Assembly (NCBI RefSeq): GCF_947648125.1
Contig: NZ_CANSMR010000020.1
Location: forward strand, 62,001 to 126,000
Source of the DNA: an uncultured Bradyrhizobium sp.
Lineage (GTDB): Bacteria > Pseudomonadota > Alphaproteobacteria > Rhizobiales > Xanthobacteraceae
DNA: 64,000 nucleotides
Direction of reading: 5' to 3'
Shown: one piece after another, positions 35,936 through 44,762 of the stretch
Position numbering within the stretch: position 1 is the first letter of the stretch
Layout: each line of letters begins with the position of its first letter
Translations under genes and position numbers: made by a program
The notes under the pieces: generated by a model
The model's input: the letters and a program-made list of their open reading frames with translations, nothing else
What the model was told of the DNA's origin: nothing
The model's database searches: none

Positions 35936-36742
35936 ATGTACGAATTCAAATATCATCGTCCCGGCACCGTGCGGCAGGCTGCCAATCTCCTGGTGAAGAA
36001 CGAGGACGCCAAGCTGATCGCCGGCGGTCACACGCTGGTGCCGGTCATGAAGCAGCGGCTCGCGAGCCCGCCGCATCTGGTCGACCTCTCCCATATCGAA
36101 GGTCTCGACACGATCGAGATGAAGGGCCGCTCGCTGGTGATCGGCGCCACCGCCAAGCACGCCGAGGTCGCGAACTCCGCGACCGTCCGCGAGGCGATCC
36201 CGGCGCTGGCCGAGCTTGCCGGCATGATCGGCGACCCTGCCGTGCGCCACCGCGGCACCATCGGCGGCTCGCTCGCCAACAACGATCCGACCGCCGACTA
36301 TCCGGCCGCGGTTCTGGCGCTGGGCGCGACCATCGTCACCAACAAGCGCCGGCTCAAGGCCGAGGAATATTTCCAGGGTCTGTTCTCGACCGCACTGGAG
36401 GCCGACGAGATCATCACCAAGGTGATGTTCCCGCTGCCGAAGAAGGCGGCCTATGTGAAGTTCCGCAACCAGGCCTCGCGTTACGCGTTGGTCGGTGTGT
36501 TCGTGGCCAAGCGTCCGTCGGACGTGCGCGTCGCGGTCACCGGGGCAGGCTCGGACGGCGTGTTCCGCGTCGCCGCGTTCGAGGAGGCCCTGAAGAAGCG
36601 CTTCTCGCACAAGGTGCTCGACGGTATCGCGGTTCCCCCCGACGGGCTGAACAGCGACCTGCACGGCAGCGCGGAATACCGCGCGCATCTGATCGGCGTT
36701 CTGACGCGCAGGGCGGTGGAAGCCGCCAACGCCAAGGACTAG
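35936..36742 (+). CDS. coxM: Molybdenum hydroxylase FAD subunit, CoxM-like
   Basis: 268 residues. [19 protein letters not shown] is the usual N-terminus; the FAD contacts are [16 protein letters not shown] and [20 protein letters not shown]; the C-terminal CO-dehydrogenase flavoprotein domain follows ([20 protein letters not shown]). It takes electrons from the FeS subunit. ATG at 35936 with AGGA eight bases upstream. The following 86 bases contain GACTAGATC three times, a small local repeat. Confidence 0.94.
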   Translation: MYEFKYHRPGTVRQAANLLVKNEDAKLIAGGHTLVPVMKQRLASPPHLVDLSHIEGLDTIEMKGRSLVIGATAKHAEVANSATVREAIPALAELAGMIGDPAVRHRGTIGGSLANNDPTADYPAAVLALGATIVTNKRRLKAEEYFQGLFSTALEADEIITKVMFPLPKKAAYVKFRNQASRYALVGVFVAKRPSDVRVAVTGAGSDGVFRVAAFEEALKKRFSHKVLDGIAVPPDGLNSDLHGSAEYRAHLIGVLTRRAVEAANAKD

Positions 36743-36828
36743 ATCCAAGGGACTAGATCCGAACCGGATCCCAAGGACTAGATCTAACGCGTGACATTGC
36801 TAACCCCTGTTCGAAGACTGGCTGTTCC

Positions 36829-37737
36829 ATGAGTGCATCGGCGTTACCCACTTCCGTCGATGCGCTCGAGCAGCTCTTGACGTCGCGCGGCTATCTCGCC
36901 GAACGGTCGCTCGCGACCGTGACCTATCTCGCACTGCGGATGGGCCGGCCGCTGTTCCTGGAAGGCGAGGCCGGCGTCGGCAAGACCGAGATCGCAAAGG
37001 TCCTGTCGGCGGCGCTCGGGCGCAAGCTGATCCGCTTGCAATGCTATGAAGGCCTCGACGTCGCCTCCGCCGTCTATGAGTGGAGCAGCGCGGCGCAGAT
37101 GATCGCGATCCGGCTTGCAGAAGCCTCCGGCGACACCGATCGCGACCAGCTCGCGAGCGATATTTTCGCCGAGCGCTTCCTGATCAAGCGGCCGCTGCTG
37201 CAGGCGCTCGAGTCCGACGTCGCGGGTCCTCCGGTGCTGCTGATCGACGAGCTCGACCGCGCCGACGAAGCGTTCGAGGCGTACCTCTTGGAAATCCTCA
37301 GCGACTTCCAGGTCACGATCCCCGAGCTCGGCACCGTGAAGGCGCCGGCGCCGCCGATCGTCATCATCACCTCGAACCGCACCCGCGAGATCCACGACGC
37401 GCTGAAGCGGCGCTGCCTCTATCACTGGGTGGATTATCCCACGGCCGACCGCGAGCTTGCGATCGTTAAGTCGCGGGTACCGAACATTTCCGCAAAACTG
37501 TCGCAGCAGGTCGTCCGCTTCGTGCAGGCGCTGCGCAACCAGGATTTCTACAAGTCGCCGGGCGTCGCCGAGACCATCGACTGGGCCACCGCGCTGTCCG
37601 AGCTCGACGCGCGCTCGCTGACGCCGCAGGTGGTCGGCGACACGCTGGGCGCGCTGCTCAAATATCAGGACGACATCGCGCGGATGCAGGGCGATGCGTT
37701 GCAGAAGACATTGAAGGAAGCGACGAGCGAGACGTAA
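36829..37737 (+). CDS. coxD: MoxR-type AAA+ ATPase, CoxD-like
   Basis: 302 residues. Walker A EGEAGVGKTEIAK, Walker B LLIDELDRADEAFEAYLLEI, sensor 1 IITSNRTREIHDALKRR, arginine-finger region RRCLYHWVDYPT. CoxD with CoxE is needed in Oligotropha to insert copper and sulfur at the [CuSMoO2] site of CO dehydrogenase; related pairs mature other molybdenum enzymes. Its partner VWA gene lies downstream beyond a repeat. Confidence 0.93.
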   Translation: MSASALPTSVDALEQLLTSRGYLAERSLATVTYLALRMGRPLFLEGEAGVGKTEIAKVLSAALGRKLIRLQCYEGLDVASAVYEWSSAAQMIAIRLAEASGDTDRDQLASDIFAERFLIKRPLLQALESDVAGPPVLLIDELDRADEAFEAYLLEILSDFQVTIPELGTVKAPAPPIVIITSNRTREIHDALKRRCLYHWVDYPTADRELAIVKSRVPNISAKLSQQVVRFVQALRNQDFYKSPGVAETIDWATALSELDARSLTPQVVGDTLGALLKYQDDIARMQGDALQKTLKEATSET

Positions 37738-37758
37738 GGCTCGCGTCATAACAACGTT

Positions 37759-37922
37759 CGTCATTCCGGGATGCGCCATCCGAACTCGGGTTTACCCGAG
37801 TTCGGCAGACTTAAGTGTCCAAGTCGGCAACAGCCGACTTGGATGGCGCGAGCCCGGAATCCATACTCACGATTGTGGTTATGGATTCCGGGCCTGCGCC
37901 TGCGGCGCATCCCGGAATGACG
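37759..37922. repeat. Nested hairpin repeat element
   Basis: Perfect 19-bp outer arms, CGTCATTCCGGGATGCGCC and its inverse at 37904-37922, enclose several smaller perfect hairpins: CCGAACTCGGGT/ACCCGAGTTCGG (37780-37805), CCAAGTCGGC/GCCGACTTGG (37819-37842), GCGCCATCC/GGATGGCGC around both, and CCGGAATCCATA/TATGGATTCCGG near the right end. It lies between coxD and coxE, in the same transcript direction. Confidence 0.92.
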
Positions 37923-37936
37923 GGAGTGGATAGCTA

Positions 37937-39139
37937 ATGGCCATCAACCACCTCGCGCCTCCGACCGGCCACATGGCCGACAATGTGATCGGCTTTGCCC
38001 GCGCGCTGCGGGCGGCCGGGCTGCCCGTCGGGCCGGGCTCGGTGATCGATGCACTCGATGCGCTGCAGCTGATCGAGGTCGGCCATCGCCTGGACTTCTA
38101 CGCCACGCTGGAGGCGATCTTCGTCAAGCGCCATGAGCATGCGCTGATCTTCCGCCAGGCCTTCGAGCTGTTCTTCCGCGCCGCGGAGGAGTGGAAGAGC
38201 ATGCTGGATTCGGTCCCGCTGCCGGACCACGCCAAGAAGAAGCCGCCGCCGGCCTCGCGCCGCGTCCAGGAGGCGATGGCGCAGCCGGCCAAGAGCGAGG
38301 AGCGGCCGCAGGCCCAGGAGCAGGAGCTGAAGCTCTCGGTCTCCGACAAGGAGGTGCTGCAGAAGAAGGACTTTGCGCAGATGACCGCGGCCGAGATCGC
38401 CGAGGTCACGCGCGAGATCGCCAGGATGCGGCTGCCGCAGGCCGAACTGGTGACCCGCCGCTACCAGCCCGACGCGCGCGGCTTGCGGCTCGACATGCGC
38501 CGCACCGTGCGCAACTCGCTGCGCACCGGCGGCGAGATCATCGATATCCGCAAGCTCGGCCGGATCGAGAAGCCGGCGCCGATCGTGGCGTTGCTCGATA
38601 TCTCCGGCTCGATGAGCGAGTACACCCGCCTGTTCCTGCACTTCCTGCACGCCATCACCGACTACCGCAAGCGGGTCTCGGTGTTCCTGTTCGGCACCCG
38701 CCTGACCAATGTGACGCGCGCATTACGGGCGCGTGACCCCGACGAGGCGCTGGCGAGCTGCACATCCTCGGTCGAGGACTGGGCCGGCGGGACGCGGATC
38801 GCGACCTCGCTGCACACCTTCAACCAGCTCTGGGCCCGCCGGGTGCTCGGGCAGGGCGCCATCGTCCTCCTTATATCCGATGGACTAGAACGCGAGGCGG
38901 ATGCCAAACTGGCCTTCGAGATGGACCGTTTGCACCGCTCCTGCCGCCGCCTGATCTGGCTCAACCCGCTGCTGCGCTATTCGGGCTTCGAGGCCAAGGC
39001 GCAGGGCATCAAAATGATGCTGCCCCACGTTGACGAATTTCGCCCGGTGCATAACTTGACGTCCATCAAGGGCTTGATCGGGGCGCTGTCATCCCCGCCG
39101 CCGGCGCACCACCGCAGCCTGATCCGCTCTGTAGCCTAA
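37937..39139 (+). CDS. coxE: VWA-domain protein, CoxE-like
   Basis: 400 residues. The C-terminal von Willebrand A-like domain carries the metal-ion motif VALLDISGSMSEYTRLFL (D-x-S-x-S), then SVEDWAGGTRIATSLHTFNQ and LISDGLERE. The N-terminal half is alpha-helical with a Lys/Glu/Pro-rich linker (KKKPPPASRRVQE). CoxE acts with the MoxR ATPase CoxD in maturing the active site of CO dehydrogenase-like enzymes. ATG at 37937 directly after the nested repeat. Confidence 0.93.
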   Translation: MAINHLAPPTGHMADNVIGFARALRAAGLPVGPGSVIDALDALQLIEVGHRLDFYATLEAIFVKRHEHALIFRQAFELFFRAAEEWKSMLDSVPLPDHAKKKPPPASRRVQEAMAQPAKSEERPQAQEQELKLSVSDKEVLQKKDFAQMTAAEIAEVTREIARMRLPQAELVTRRYQPDARGLRLDMRRTVRNSLRTGGEIIDIRKLGRIEKPAPIVALLDISGSMSEYTRLFLHFLHAITDYRKRVSVFLFGTRLTNVTRALRARDPDEALASCTSSVEDWAGGTRIATSLHTFNQLWARRVLGQGAIVLLISDGLEREADAKLAFEMDRLHRSCRRLIWLNPLLRYSGFEAKAQGIKMMLPHVDEFRPVHNLTSIKGLIGALSSPPPAHHRSLIRSVA

Positions 39140-39168
39140 GAAGCCTGACCCGATAGCAGGAGGCCACC

Positions 39169-39492
39169 ATGCTGAACCGCGACGAAGACATCCTTCAGGC
39201 CGCCGAGACCTGGCAGAAGCAGGGCCATGGCGTGGCGCTCGCCACCGTGGTCGAGACCTGGGGTTCGGCGCCGCGCCCGGCTGGCTCGAGCCTCGTCATC
39301 AATGACGACGGCACGTTCTTAGGTTCGGTCTCCGGCGGCTGCGTCGAGGGCGCCGTCGTCACCGAGGCGCTCGACGTGATCGGGAGCGGCCAGGCAAAAA
39401 TGCTCGAATTCGGCGTCGCCGACGAGACGGCCTGGAATGTCGGCCTGTCCTGCGGCGGCACCATCCGCGTGTTCGTCGAGAAGGTCGGTTAG
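39169..39492 (+). CDS. XdhC/CoxI N-terminal domain protein
   Basis: 107 residues corresponding to the XdhC/CoxI N-terminal domain: ATVVETWGSAPRPAGSSLVI, GSVSGGCVEGAVV and VGLSCGGTIRVFVEKVG, with the conserved Cys pair. XdhC binds molybdenum cofactor and helps to sulfurate and insert it into xanthine dehydrogenase-like enzymes. In other species this domain and the next gene's domain are one protein; here they are split by two bases and a new start. Confidence 0.9.
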   Translation: MLNRDEDILQAAETWQKQGHGVALATVVETWGSAPRPAGSSLVINDDGTFLGSVSGGCVEGAVVTEALDVIGSGQAKMLEFGVADETAWNVGLSCGGTIRVFVEKVG

Positions 39493-39494
39493 CC

Positions 39495-40196
39495 GTGAAA
39501 CTCGAAGTCCTCAAAGAGCTGAACGCCGAGCGCGCCGCGCGCCGCCCGGTCATCATCGTCACCGACACCGCCAATGGCGAGCAGCGCCTGGTCAAGGCTG
39601 CGGACATTGCCGCCGATCCGCTACGGGCCGAACTCGCCAAGCAGCTCAGGATGGGCAAGAGCGGCAATGTCGAGGTTGCGGGCAAGAAGCTGTTCCTCAA
39701 CGTCTACGCGCCGACCGCAAAGCTGGTGATCATCGGCGCGGTCCATATCAGCCAGGCCTTGGCGCCGCTGGCGCGCTCGCTCGACTATGACGTGACGGTG
39801 GTCGATCCGCGCACGGCGTTTGCGAGCCCGGAGCGTTTCCCCGACGTGCCGCTGGTCGCCGAATGGCCCGATGTCGCGCTGCCGCCGCTCAATGTCGATC
39901 ACTACACCGCGTTCGTCGCGGTGACGCATGATCCCAAGATCGACGATCCGGCGCTGCTGCACGCCTTCGACCGCGACTGCTTCTACATCGGCGCACTCGG
40001 CTCGCGGAAGACCCACGCCAAGCGTGCCGAGCGGCTGCGCGCGCAGGGCGCCAAGGACAGCGACATCGCGCGCATCCACGCGCCGATCGGCCTCGACATC
40101 GGCGCGGTGTCGCCGTCGGAGATCGCGGTCGCGATCATGGCCGAGATCACCGCGCAGCTGCGTCTGCCTCCCAAAGAAAAAGAAGAAGCGGCATGA
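39495..40196 (+). CDS. XdhC C-terminal Rossmann domain protein, CoxF-like
   Basis: 233 residues. The XdhC Rossmann domain is seen in KLVIIGAVHISQALAPLARS, VTVVDPRTAFASPERFPD, FVAVTHDPKIDDPALLHAF, YIGALGSRKTHAKRAERLR and IHAPIGLDIGAVSPSEIAVA. The starter is GTG 39495, two bases after the previous stop. Its own stop overlaps the next start (ATGA). With the preceding gene it makes up a complete XdhC, for cofactor delivery. Confidence 0.92.
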   Translation: MKLEVLKELNAERAARRPVIIVTDTANGEQRLVKAADIAADPLRAELAKQLRMGKSGNVEVAGKKLFLNVYAPTAKLVIIGAVHISQALAPLARSLDYDVTVVDPRTAFASPERFPDVPLVAEWPDVALPPLNVDHYTAFVAVTHDPKIDDPALLHAFDRDCFYIGALGSRKTHAKRAERLRAQGAKDSDIARIHAPIGLDIGAVSPSEIAVAIMAEITAQLRLPPKEKEEAA

Positions 40197-41797
40197 AGTT
40201 CGGTCCCGCCAGTCCGGCCGACGCGATTGGCGGCGTCACCGTGCATACGCTCCGCCAGGGCACGCTGGTGCTCAAGAAGGGCACCACGATCGGCCCTGAT
40301 GAGGTCGAGGCGCTGACCAAGGCCGGCGTCAAGGACGTCGTCGTGGTCCGGCTGGAAGAGGGCGATGTCTCCGAAGACGTCGCGGCCGCCAGCATCGCAC
40401 AGGCGGTGGCGGGCGAGGGCGTCAATGTCGAGCGCGCCTTCACCGGCCGCGCCAATCTGTTCGCTGCGCGCCCCGGCGTGCTGGTGGTCGATCGCGCCGC
40501 GGTCGATCGCATCAACGGCGTCGACGAGGCGATCACCTTTGCAACCCTCGCGGCTTACAAGCCGGTGGTCGAAGGCGAGATGATCGCGACCGTCAAGCTG
40601 ATCCCGTTCGGCGTCGAGGGCCGGCTGCGCGATGCGGCCGTGGCCGTGGCTGGCAAGGACACGCTGCGGATCGCGCCCTACACGATCAAGAAGGTCGGCG
40701 TGGTCTCGACGCTGCTGCCGGGCCTCGCGCCGAAGGTGATCGACAAGACGCTGCGCGTCACCGCCGAGCGTCTGGCGCCGGCCGGCGCCACCATCATCGC
40801 CGAGCGCCGGGTGCCGCATGACGAGACCGTGCTCGCGGCCTCGATCAAGGAATTGCTCGGTTTGGGGGCCGAGCTTGTCATCGTGTTCGGCGCATCCGCG
40901 ATCGCCGACCGCCGCGACGTGATTCCGGCCGCGATCACAGAGATCGGCGGCGCGATCGAGCATTTCGGCATGCCGGTCGATCCCGGCAATCTGCTGTTGA
41001 TCGGCAGCGCCGGCGGCGTGCCGGTGCTGGGCGCACCGGGCTGCGCGCGCTCGCCGGTCGAGAACGGTTTTGACTGGGTGCTGATGCGGCTGCTCGCCGG
41101 CATCAAGGTGACGCGGTCGGATCTCACCGGCATGGGCGTCGGCGGCCTGTTGATGGAGATCGTGACGCGGCCGCAGCCGCGCACCGTCCCCGACACCGAA
41201 GGCAACCGCAACGTCGCGGCGATCGTGCTCGCCGCCGGCCGCTCGACCCGGATGGGCGGCCCGAACAAGCTGCTCGCCGAGCTCGACGGCAAGAAGCTCG
41301 CACGCATCGTCGCCGAGCAGGCGCTGGCCTCGAAGGCCTCGGAGGTGATCGTCGTCACCGGGCACCAGGCCACGCTGGTCGAGCAGGCGCTTGATGGACT
41401 CAAGGTCAAGTTCGTCCGCAATCCGGATTTCGCCGGCGGCCTTGCCAGCTCGGTGAAAGCCGGCATCTCGGTGGTGTCCGACGGCGCCGATGGCGCGGTG
41501 GTCTGCCTTGGCGACATGCCGCTGATCGATGCCAAGCTGATCGATCGCCTGATCGAAACCTTTGCGCCCGACCGCGGCCATCTGATCGCGGTCCCGGTCA
41601 GCGAGGGCCGCCGCGGCAATCCGGTGTTGTGGTCGCGGCGCTTCTTCAGGGAATTAATGACGCTCGACGGCGACATCGGCGCCCGTCATCTGATTGCCAA
41701 GCATGCCGAGGTGGTCGCCGAGGTCCCGGTCGAAGGCAACAGCGCCTTCCTCGACATCGACACGCCGCAGGCGCTGGAAGCCGCGCGGCGCGGCTAG
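40193..41797 (+). CDS. Molybdopterin-binding (MoeA-like)/MocA-like nucleotidyltransferase fusion
   Basis: 534 residues. The first 340 resemble the molybdopterin-binding fold of MoeA/MoaB (VGVVSTLLPGLAPKVIDKTL, LVIVFGASAIADRRDVIPAA, MPVDPGNLLLIG). The last 190 form a MobA/MocA-like NTP transferase: VLAAGRSTRMGGPNKLLAEL, VVCLGDMPLIDAKLID, and VEGNSAFLDIDTP. MocA makes the cytidine form of the cofactor for xanthine dehydrogenase-type enzymes, which suits this cluster. ATGA overlap with the XdhC gene makes it the last member of the operon. Confidence 0.9.
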   Translation: MKFGPASPADAIGGVTVHTLRQGTLVLKKGTTIGPDEVEALTKAGVKDVVVVRLEEGDVSEDVAAASIAQAVAGEGVNVERAFTGRANLFAARPGVLVVDRAAVDRINGVDEAITFATLAAYKPVVEGEMIATVKLIPFGVEGRLRDAAVAVAGKDTLRIAPYTIKKVGVVSTLLPGLAPKVIDKTLRVTAERLAPAGATIIAERRVPHDETVLAASIKELLGLGAELVIVFGASAIADRRDVIPAAITEIGGAIEHFGMPVDPGNLLLIGSAGGVPVLGAPGCARSPVENGFDWVLMRLLAGIKVTRSDLTGMGVGGLLMEIVTRPQPRTVPDTEGNRNVAAIVLAAGRSTRMGGPNKLLAELDGKKLARIVAEQALASKASEVIVVTGHQATLVEQALDGLKVKFVRNPDFAGGLASSVKAGISVVSDGADGAVVCLGDMPLIDAKLIDRLIETFAPDRGHLIAVPVSEGRRGNPVLWSRRFFRELMTLDGDIGARHLIAKHAEVVAEVPVEGNSAFLDIDTPQALEAARRG

Positions 41798-41807
41798 CTC
41801 CATCCGC

Positions 41808-41958
41808 CGTCGTCCCGGCCAAGCGAAGCGCGAGCCGGGACCCATAACCACCAATGCGGATTGTTTTGCGCGGCTGGGGCCGCTTCCCCGCCAACAACAA
41901 CGTTCGGTGGTTATGGTCCCGGCCCCCGTGCGCAATTGCGCACTAGGCCGGGACGACG
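41808..41958. repeat. Palindromic repeat, CGTCGTCCCGGCC family
   Basis: Outer arms CGTCGTCCCGGCC and GGCCGGGACGACG (41946-41958) are perfect inverses. Inside, CCATAACCACC faces GGTGGTTATGG, and GTGCGCAATTGCGCAC is a tip palindrome. It follows the end of the cox-like cluster and may serve as its 3' boundary. Confidence 0.87.
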
Positions 41959-42044
41959 TGCAGATAGAACTCGCCCAACCCGTCATTCACCATCTGGAAA
42001 CGACCCCTGCGTACAGTCCGCGCCGGACTTTGGGGGATTTCCGC

Positions 42045-42452
42045 TTGATCATTTCGACCGCCGCCGCGCAGCGCCGCGCGCTGACGATTCTCGTCCTGAC
42101 ATTGCTGCTCGGTGCCACGCGTTTCTCCGTGGAAACCTTCGTCCCCAAGGCTCACGCCGCCGGCGCGTTCGCGGTCGGCAAGTGCGGTGCCTATGGCCAG
42201 GCCTACGATTATCCGGCGGAGGGCGCGGCGCGCGCCGCGGCGCTGAAGCAGTGCAAGGGCGAATGCACCACCGTCACCATGAAGCGCGCCTGTGCCGCGC
42301 TTGCGATCGACATGAAAAATCCCTGCGGCGCCCATGGCTATGCGGTGGCGCCGAAGATCTCGAGCTCGCTCAATGCCGCGACCAAGAAGTGCTACGACTA
42401 CGGCGGCAAGGAATGCGTAATCCGCGCCTGGGCCTGCGACGCCAAGGGCTAG
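42045..42452 (+). CDS. Exported DUF4189-like protein
   Basis: 135 residues. A signal peptide (ALTILVLTLLLGATRFSVET, cleavage near KAHAAG) precedes a small Cys-rich domain: FAVGKCGAYGQAYDYP, AALKQCKGECTTVTMKRACA, and KKCYDYGGKECVIRAWACDA, the layout of DUF4189. I start at the TTG at 42045, with GGGGGAT eight bases upstream; a GTG near 41956 is another option, but would overlap the repeat. Function is unknown. Even Cys number suggests disulfides in the periplasm. Confidence 0.72.
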   Translation: MIISTAAAQRRALTILVLTLLLGATRFSVETFVPKAHAAGAFAVGKCGAYGQAYDYPAEGAARAAALKQCKGECTTVTMKRACAALAIDMKNPCGAHGYAVAPKISSSLNAATKKCYDYGGKECVIRAWACDAKG

Positions 42453-42461
42453 GGTGTGCGC

Positions 42462-43679
42462 TCAGACGGCGCCGTAGAAGTGACGATATTGCCAGGCGGC
42501 GTCGCGCTCCAATCGGGCTTCCGACCACGATTGGTCTTTGAACCGCGTAACCGACATCGGCGATAGATCGACGGGCGGCTTGCCGTCCACGATCCAGGCT
42601 GCAAGTGCCTCGCCGACAGTTGGCGAGATCGACAGACCGGCGACATTGCACCCGCTCGCAAAATAGAAGCCGGTCGCGCCAGTGGCCGGGCCAAGAACAT
42701 GATGGCCGTCGGCGGTCATGGTCGGAATGCCACCGCGGAATTCCCGCACTTTGGCGGTTTGCAGGGACGGGAGCTGATCCTTCACCTCACCGGCGGCTGC
42801 ATGAAGCACGCCGATGTCGAGCGGCATGTCCTTGACGTCGAAGCCGGCCCCCAGCGACTGCATATCGAAGAAGCGCGGCGATTCCTCGTAGACGCCCCAC
42901 AGGAAGCCGCCTTGGCACGGGCGCATATACACCGCGGCATCCATGATGCGGATCATCGGCAAGTCGGCACGCGCGCCGTCCATCGGCTCGGTGACGATCA
43001 ATTGCTGCCGGGTCGGCACCAGCGGCACGCGAATGCCGCTTGCCTCCGCGATCTGTCGCGTCCACGCACCGGCGGCATCGACGACGACCGGACTTTCGAT
43101 GATGCCGTTCGCGGTGGTCACGCCGGTCACCTTGCCGCCGTCGATGTTCACGGCGTGCACGTCGGTCTTCGGCAGCACGGCCGCGCCCCGGGCCGCCGCG
43201 GCCCTGGCGAAGCCGACGGCAATCTGCGCCGGGTCGAAATAGCGGTCGTCGCCGATCCGCATCGCGGCGACGACACCCGCCGGCTGCAAGAACGGATTAA
43301 GTTGGCTCGCCTGCTCCGGAGTGATCAGCTCGACATCGAGGCCCATGCGGTGCCCGCGCTCAAAGTCATCCCTGATCACCTCGGCGTCCTGTGGCCGACG
43401 CGCGATCTTCAGGCTGCCCGAATGCACCCAGTCGAGCGGCTGGCCGGTTTCTTCCGTGAACGCCTCGATCTTGCGGCACGCGTCCTTGATGAGGCCAATC
43501 ATCAGGTCGCTCTTGCGTGCGCAACTCACCATGCCTGCCGCTCGCGGCGAGGTTTGCGATCCGATCTCATGCTTGTCGACAAGGGCGACGCTGAGATCGC
43601 CACGCTTGCTCAAGTAATACGCTGTGGCCGCGCCCAATCCGCCCGAACCAATCACAACAACATCGGCCTTGCCGATCAT
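42462..43679 (-). CDS. FAD-dependent amino-acid oxidase/dehydrogenase (DAO family)
   Basis: 405 residues. An N-terminal FAD-binding motif ADVVVIGSGGLGAATAYYLS and the DAO family pattern are clear: SQTSPRAAGMVSCARKS, VTGVTTANGIIESPVVVDAA, GAWTRQI, and late GATGFYFASGCNVAGLSIS. It resembles sarcosine oxidase beta or dimethylglycine oxidase-like proteins, which oxidise secondary or tertiary amines. No partner subunit or folate domain is nearby. The start is ATG 43679 with AAGG eight bases upstream. Confidence 0.9.
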   Translation of the reverse strand: MIGKADVVVIGSGGLGAATAYYLSKRGDLSVALVDKHEIGSQTSPRAAGMVSCARKSDLMIGLIKDACRKIEAFTEETGQPLDWVHSGSLKIARRPQDAEVIRDDFERGHRMGLDVELITPEQASQLNPFLQPAGVVAAMRIGDDRYFDPAQIAVGFARAAAARGAAVLPKTDVHAVNIDGGKVTGVTTANGIIESPVVVDAAGAWTRQIAEASGIRVPLVPTRQQLIVTEPMDGARADLPMIRIMDAAVYMRPCQGGFLWGVYEESPRFFDMQSLGAGFDVKDMPLDIGVLHAAAGEVKDQLPSLQTAKVREFRGGIPTMTADGHHVLGPATGATGFYFASGCNVAGLSISPTVGEALAAWIVDGKPPVDLSPMSVTRFKDQSWSEARLERDAAWQYRHFYGAV

Positions 43680-43872
43680 GTGCAATGCCTTGAATAATGC
43701 CGATGGTAATCGAACGCTCGAAGCCTACTACGCGGCCCAGGACCTGACTATGGCTTTCCGGCGCATGTGGAAGCAGATGCTCAAGCCTTCGTCGCGGGCG
43801 CGGAACGGAAGGTTCCAGCCGTCGGCGGAATCCGACTGGCGTTGCTCGCGGCTCTGCGGATAAGCTCGCACC

Positions 43873-44283
43873 ATGCAGTTCGACACCAAGATCGCGGTCG
43901 TGATCCGCACCGACCTGGAAGCCTGGCAGAAGCTCAACGTGGCGTCGTTTCTCGCCGGTGGCATCGCCGCTTCGTTTCCCGAATGTATCGGCGAGAATTA
44001 CGAGGACGGCTCGGGGACGAAGTATCTGTCCCTGATCGGCCAGCCGATCCTGATCTACGGCGCCGATCGCGCGCAGTTGTCACGCGCGCTGGAACGTGCG
44101 CTGGCGCGCGAGGTGCGGCCGGCGCTGTACACCGAGGACATGTTCAAGACCACGCATGATGCCGCCAACCGCGAGGTGGTGAGGGCGGTGGCACGCACTG
44201 AACTCAACCTGGTCGGTCTTGCCTTTCGCGCCGAGCGGAAGGTGGTCGACAAGATCCTCGATGGGCTGAAGTTTCATACGTAG
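43873..44283 (+). CDS. DUF2000 family protein
   Basis: 136 residues of the DUF2000 family: FDTKIAVVIRTDLEAWQKLN, VASFLAGGIAASFPECIGEN, YLSLIGQPILIYGADRAQL, then TTHDAANREVVRAVARTELN. Structures of the family show a ferredoxin-like fold close to peptidyl-tRNA hydrolase 2. Cellular role is unknown. A single-gene unit followed by repeats. Confidence 0.88.
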   Translation: MQFDTKIAVVIRTDLEAWQKLNVASFLAGGIAASFPECIGENYEDGSGTKYLSLIGQPILIYGADRAQLSRALERALAREVRPALYTEDMFKTTHDAANREVVRAVARTELNLVGLAFRAERKVVDKILDGLKFHT

Positions 44284-44304
44284 TCGAGCAGCGGGCGTTG
44301 CAGG

Positions 44305-44389
44305 GTAGGATGGGTAGAGCGAAGCGAAACCCATCATTTGCACCGCGGACGTGAATTGATGGGTTTCGCTGCGCTCTACCCATCCTACG
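44305..44389. repeat. Palindromic repeat, GGGTAGAGCGAAGCG family
   Basis: GTAGGATGGGTAGAGCGAAG faces CGCTGCGCTCTACCCATCCTAC, with a further AAACCCATCA/TGATGGGTTT pair, so about 32 bp of nearly perfect inverted arms around 21 bases. Confidence 0.88.
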
Positions 44390-44407
44390 AACTGCCGACT
44401 CTCTCCG

Positions 44408-44525
44408 TCGTCATTCCCCGGTGCGCAATTGCGCACCTGGGTGCTCGCGAAGAATCCATTTATCTAGGCGTCATGTGGCTCGATGGATTCCGGGCTCGTG
44501 CTTCGCACGCCACGGAATGACGGAG
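44408..44525. repeat. Palindromic repeat, CGTCATTCC family
   Basis: CGTCATTCCCCGGTGCGCAA at left, GCACGCCACGGAATGACGG at right, with AATCCAT/ATGGATT inside and GGTGCGCAATTGCGCACC as a tip palindrome. Same family as at 37759 and 48434. Confidence 0.85.
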
Positions 44526-44543
44526 AGGGCGGTGTGGAATGCA

Positions 44544-44563
44544 GTGCACGCTTGAGCGTGCAC
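44544..44563. promoter_or_regulatory. 20-bp perfect palindrome upstream of the TetR-efflux operon
   Basis: GTGCACGCT and AGCGTGCAC flank TG. It lies 200 bases before the regulator. It could be a protein-binding site or a small hairpin; nothing decides. Between it and 44729 I see no gene. Confidence 0.45.
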
Positions 44564-44728
44564 AGGGCCCATGGAGGCGATCGGGACCAGGCTTGCCTCG
44601 AGTGTTGCGCCGCGAGACCGCGGTCGCACGGCCTCTGACCGTCAGCCCGGAAATGGGAACGGCTTTTGATCCCGCTCAAGCACGCGAACAGGAACATTTC
44701 GTATCGAACCGGGTCTTCCTGGATCACA

Positions 44729-44757
44729 TTGACAATGACTGACCAGTCAGTCATATT
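44729..44757 (+). promoter_or_regulatory. TetR promoter with operator between -35 and -10
   Basis: TTGACA (44729-44734) is a perfect -35 and CATATT (44752-44757) a fair -10, 17 bases apart. TGACTGAC and GTCAGTCA (44736-44753) form an inverted repeat around CA that covers nearly the whole spacer. This is a classic self-repression layout. Transcription would start at about 44763-44765, that is, at the ATG of the TetR gene. Confidence 0.8.
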
Positions 44758-44762
44758 GTGGC

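Noticed and set aside
36735-36790. GACTAGATC repeated three times after coxM
   Set aside because: A short local slippage-type repeat, with no spacing or symmetry that points to a site; noted with coxM only.
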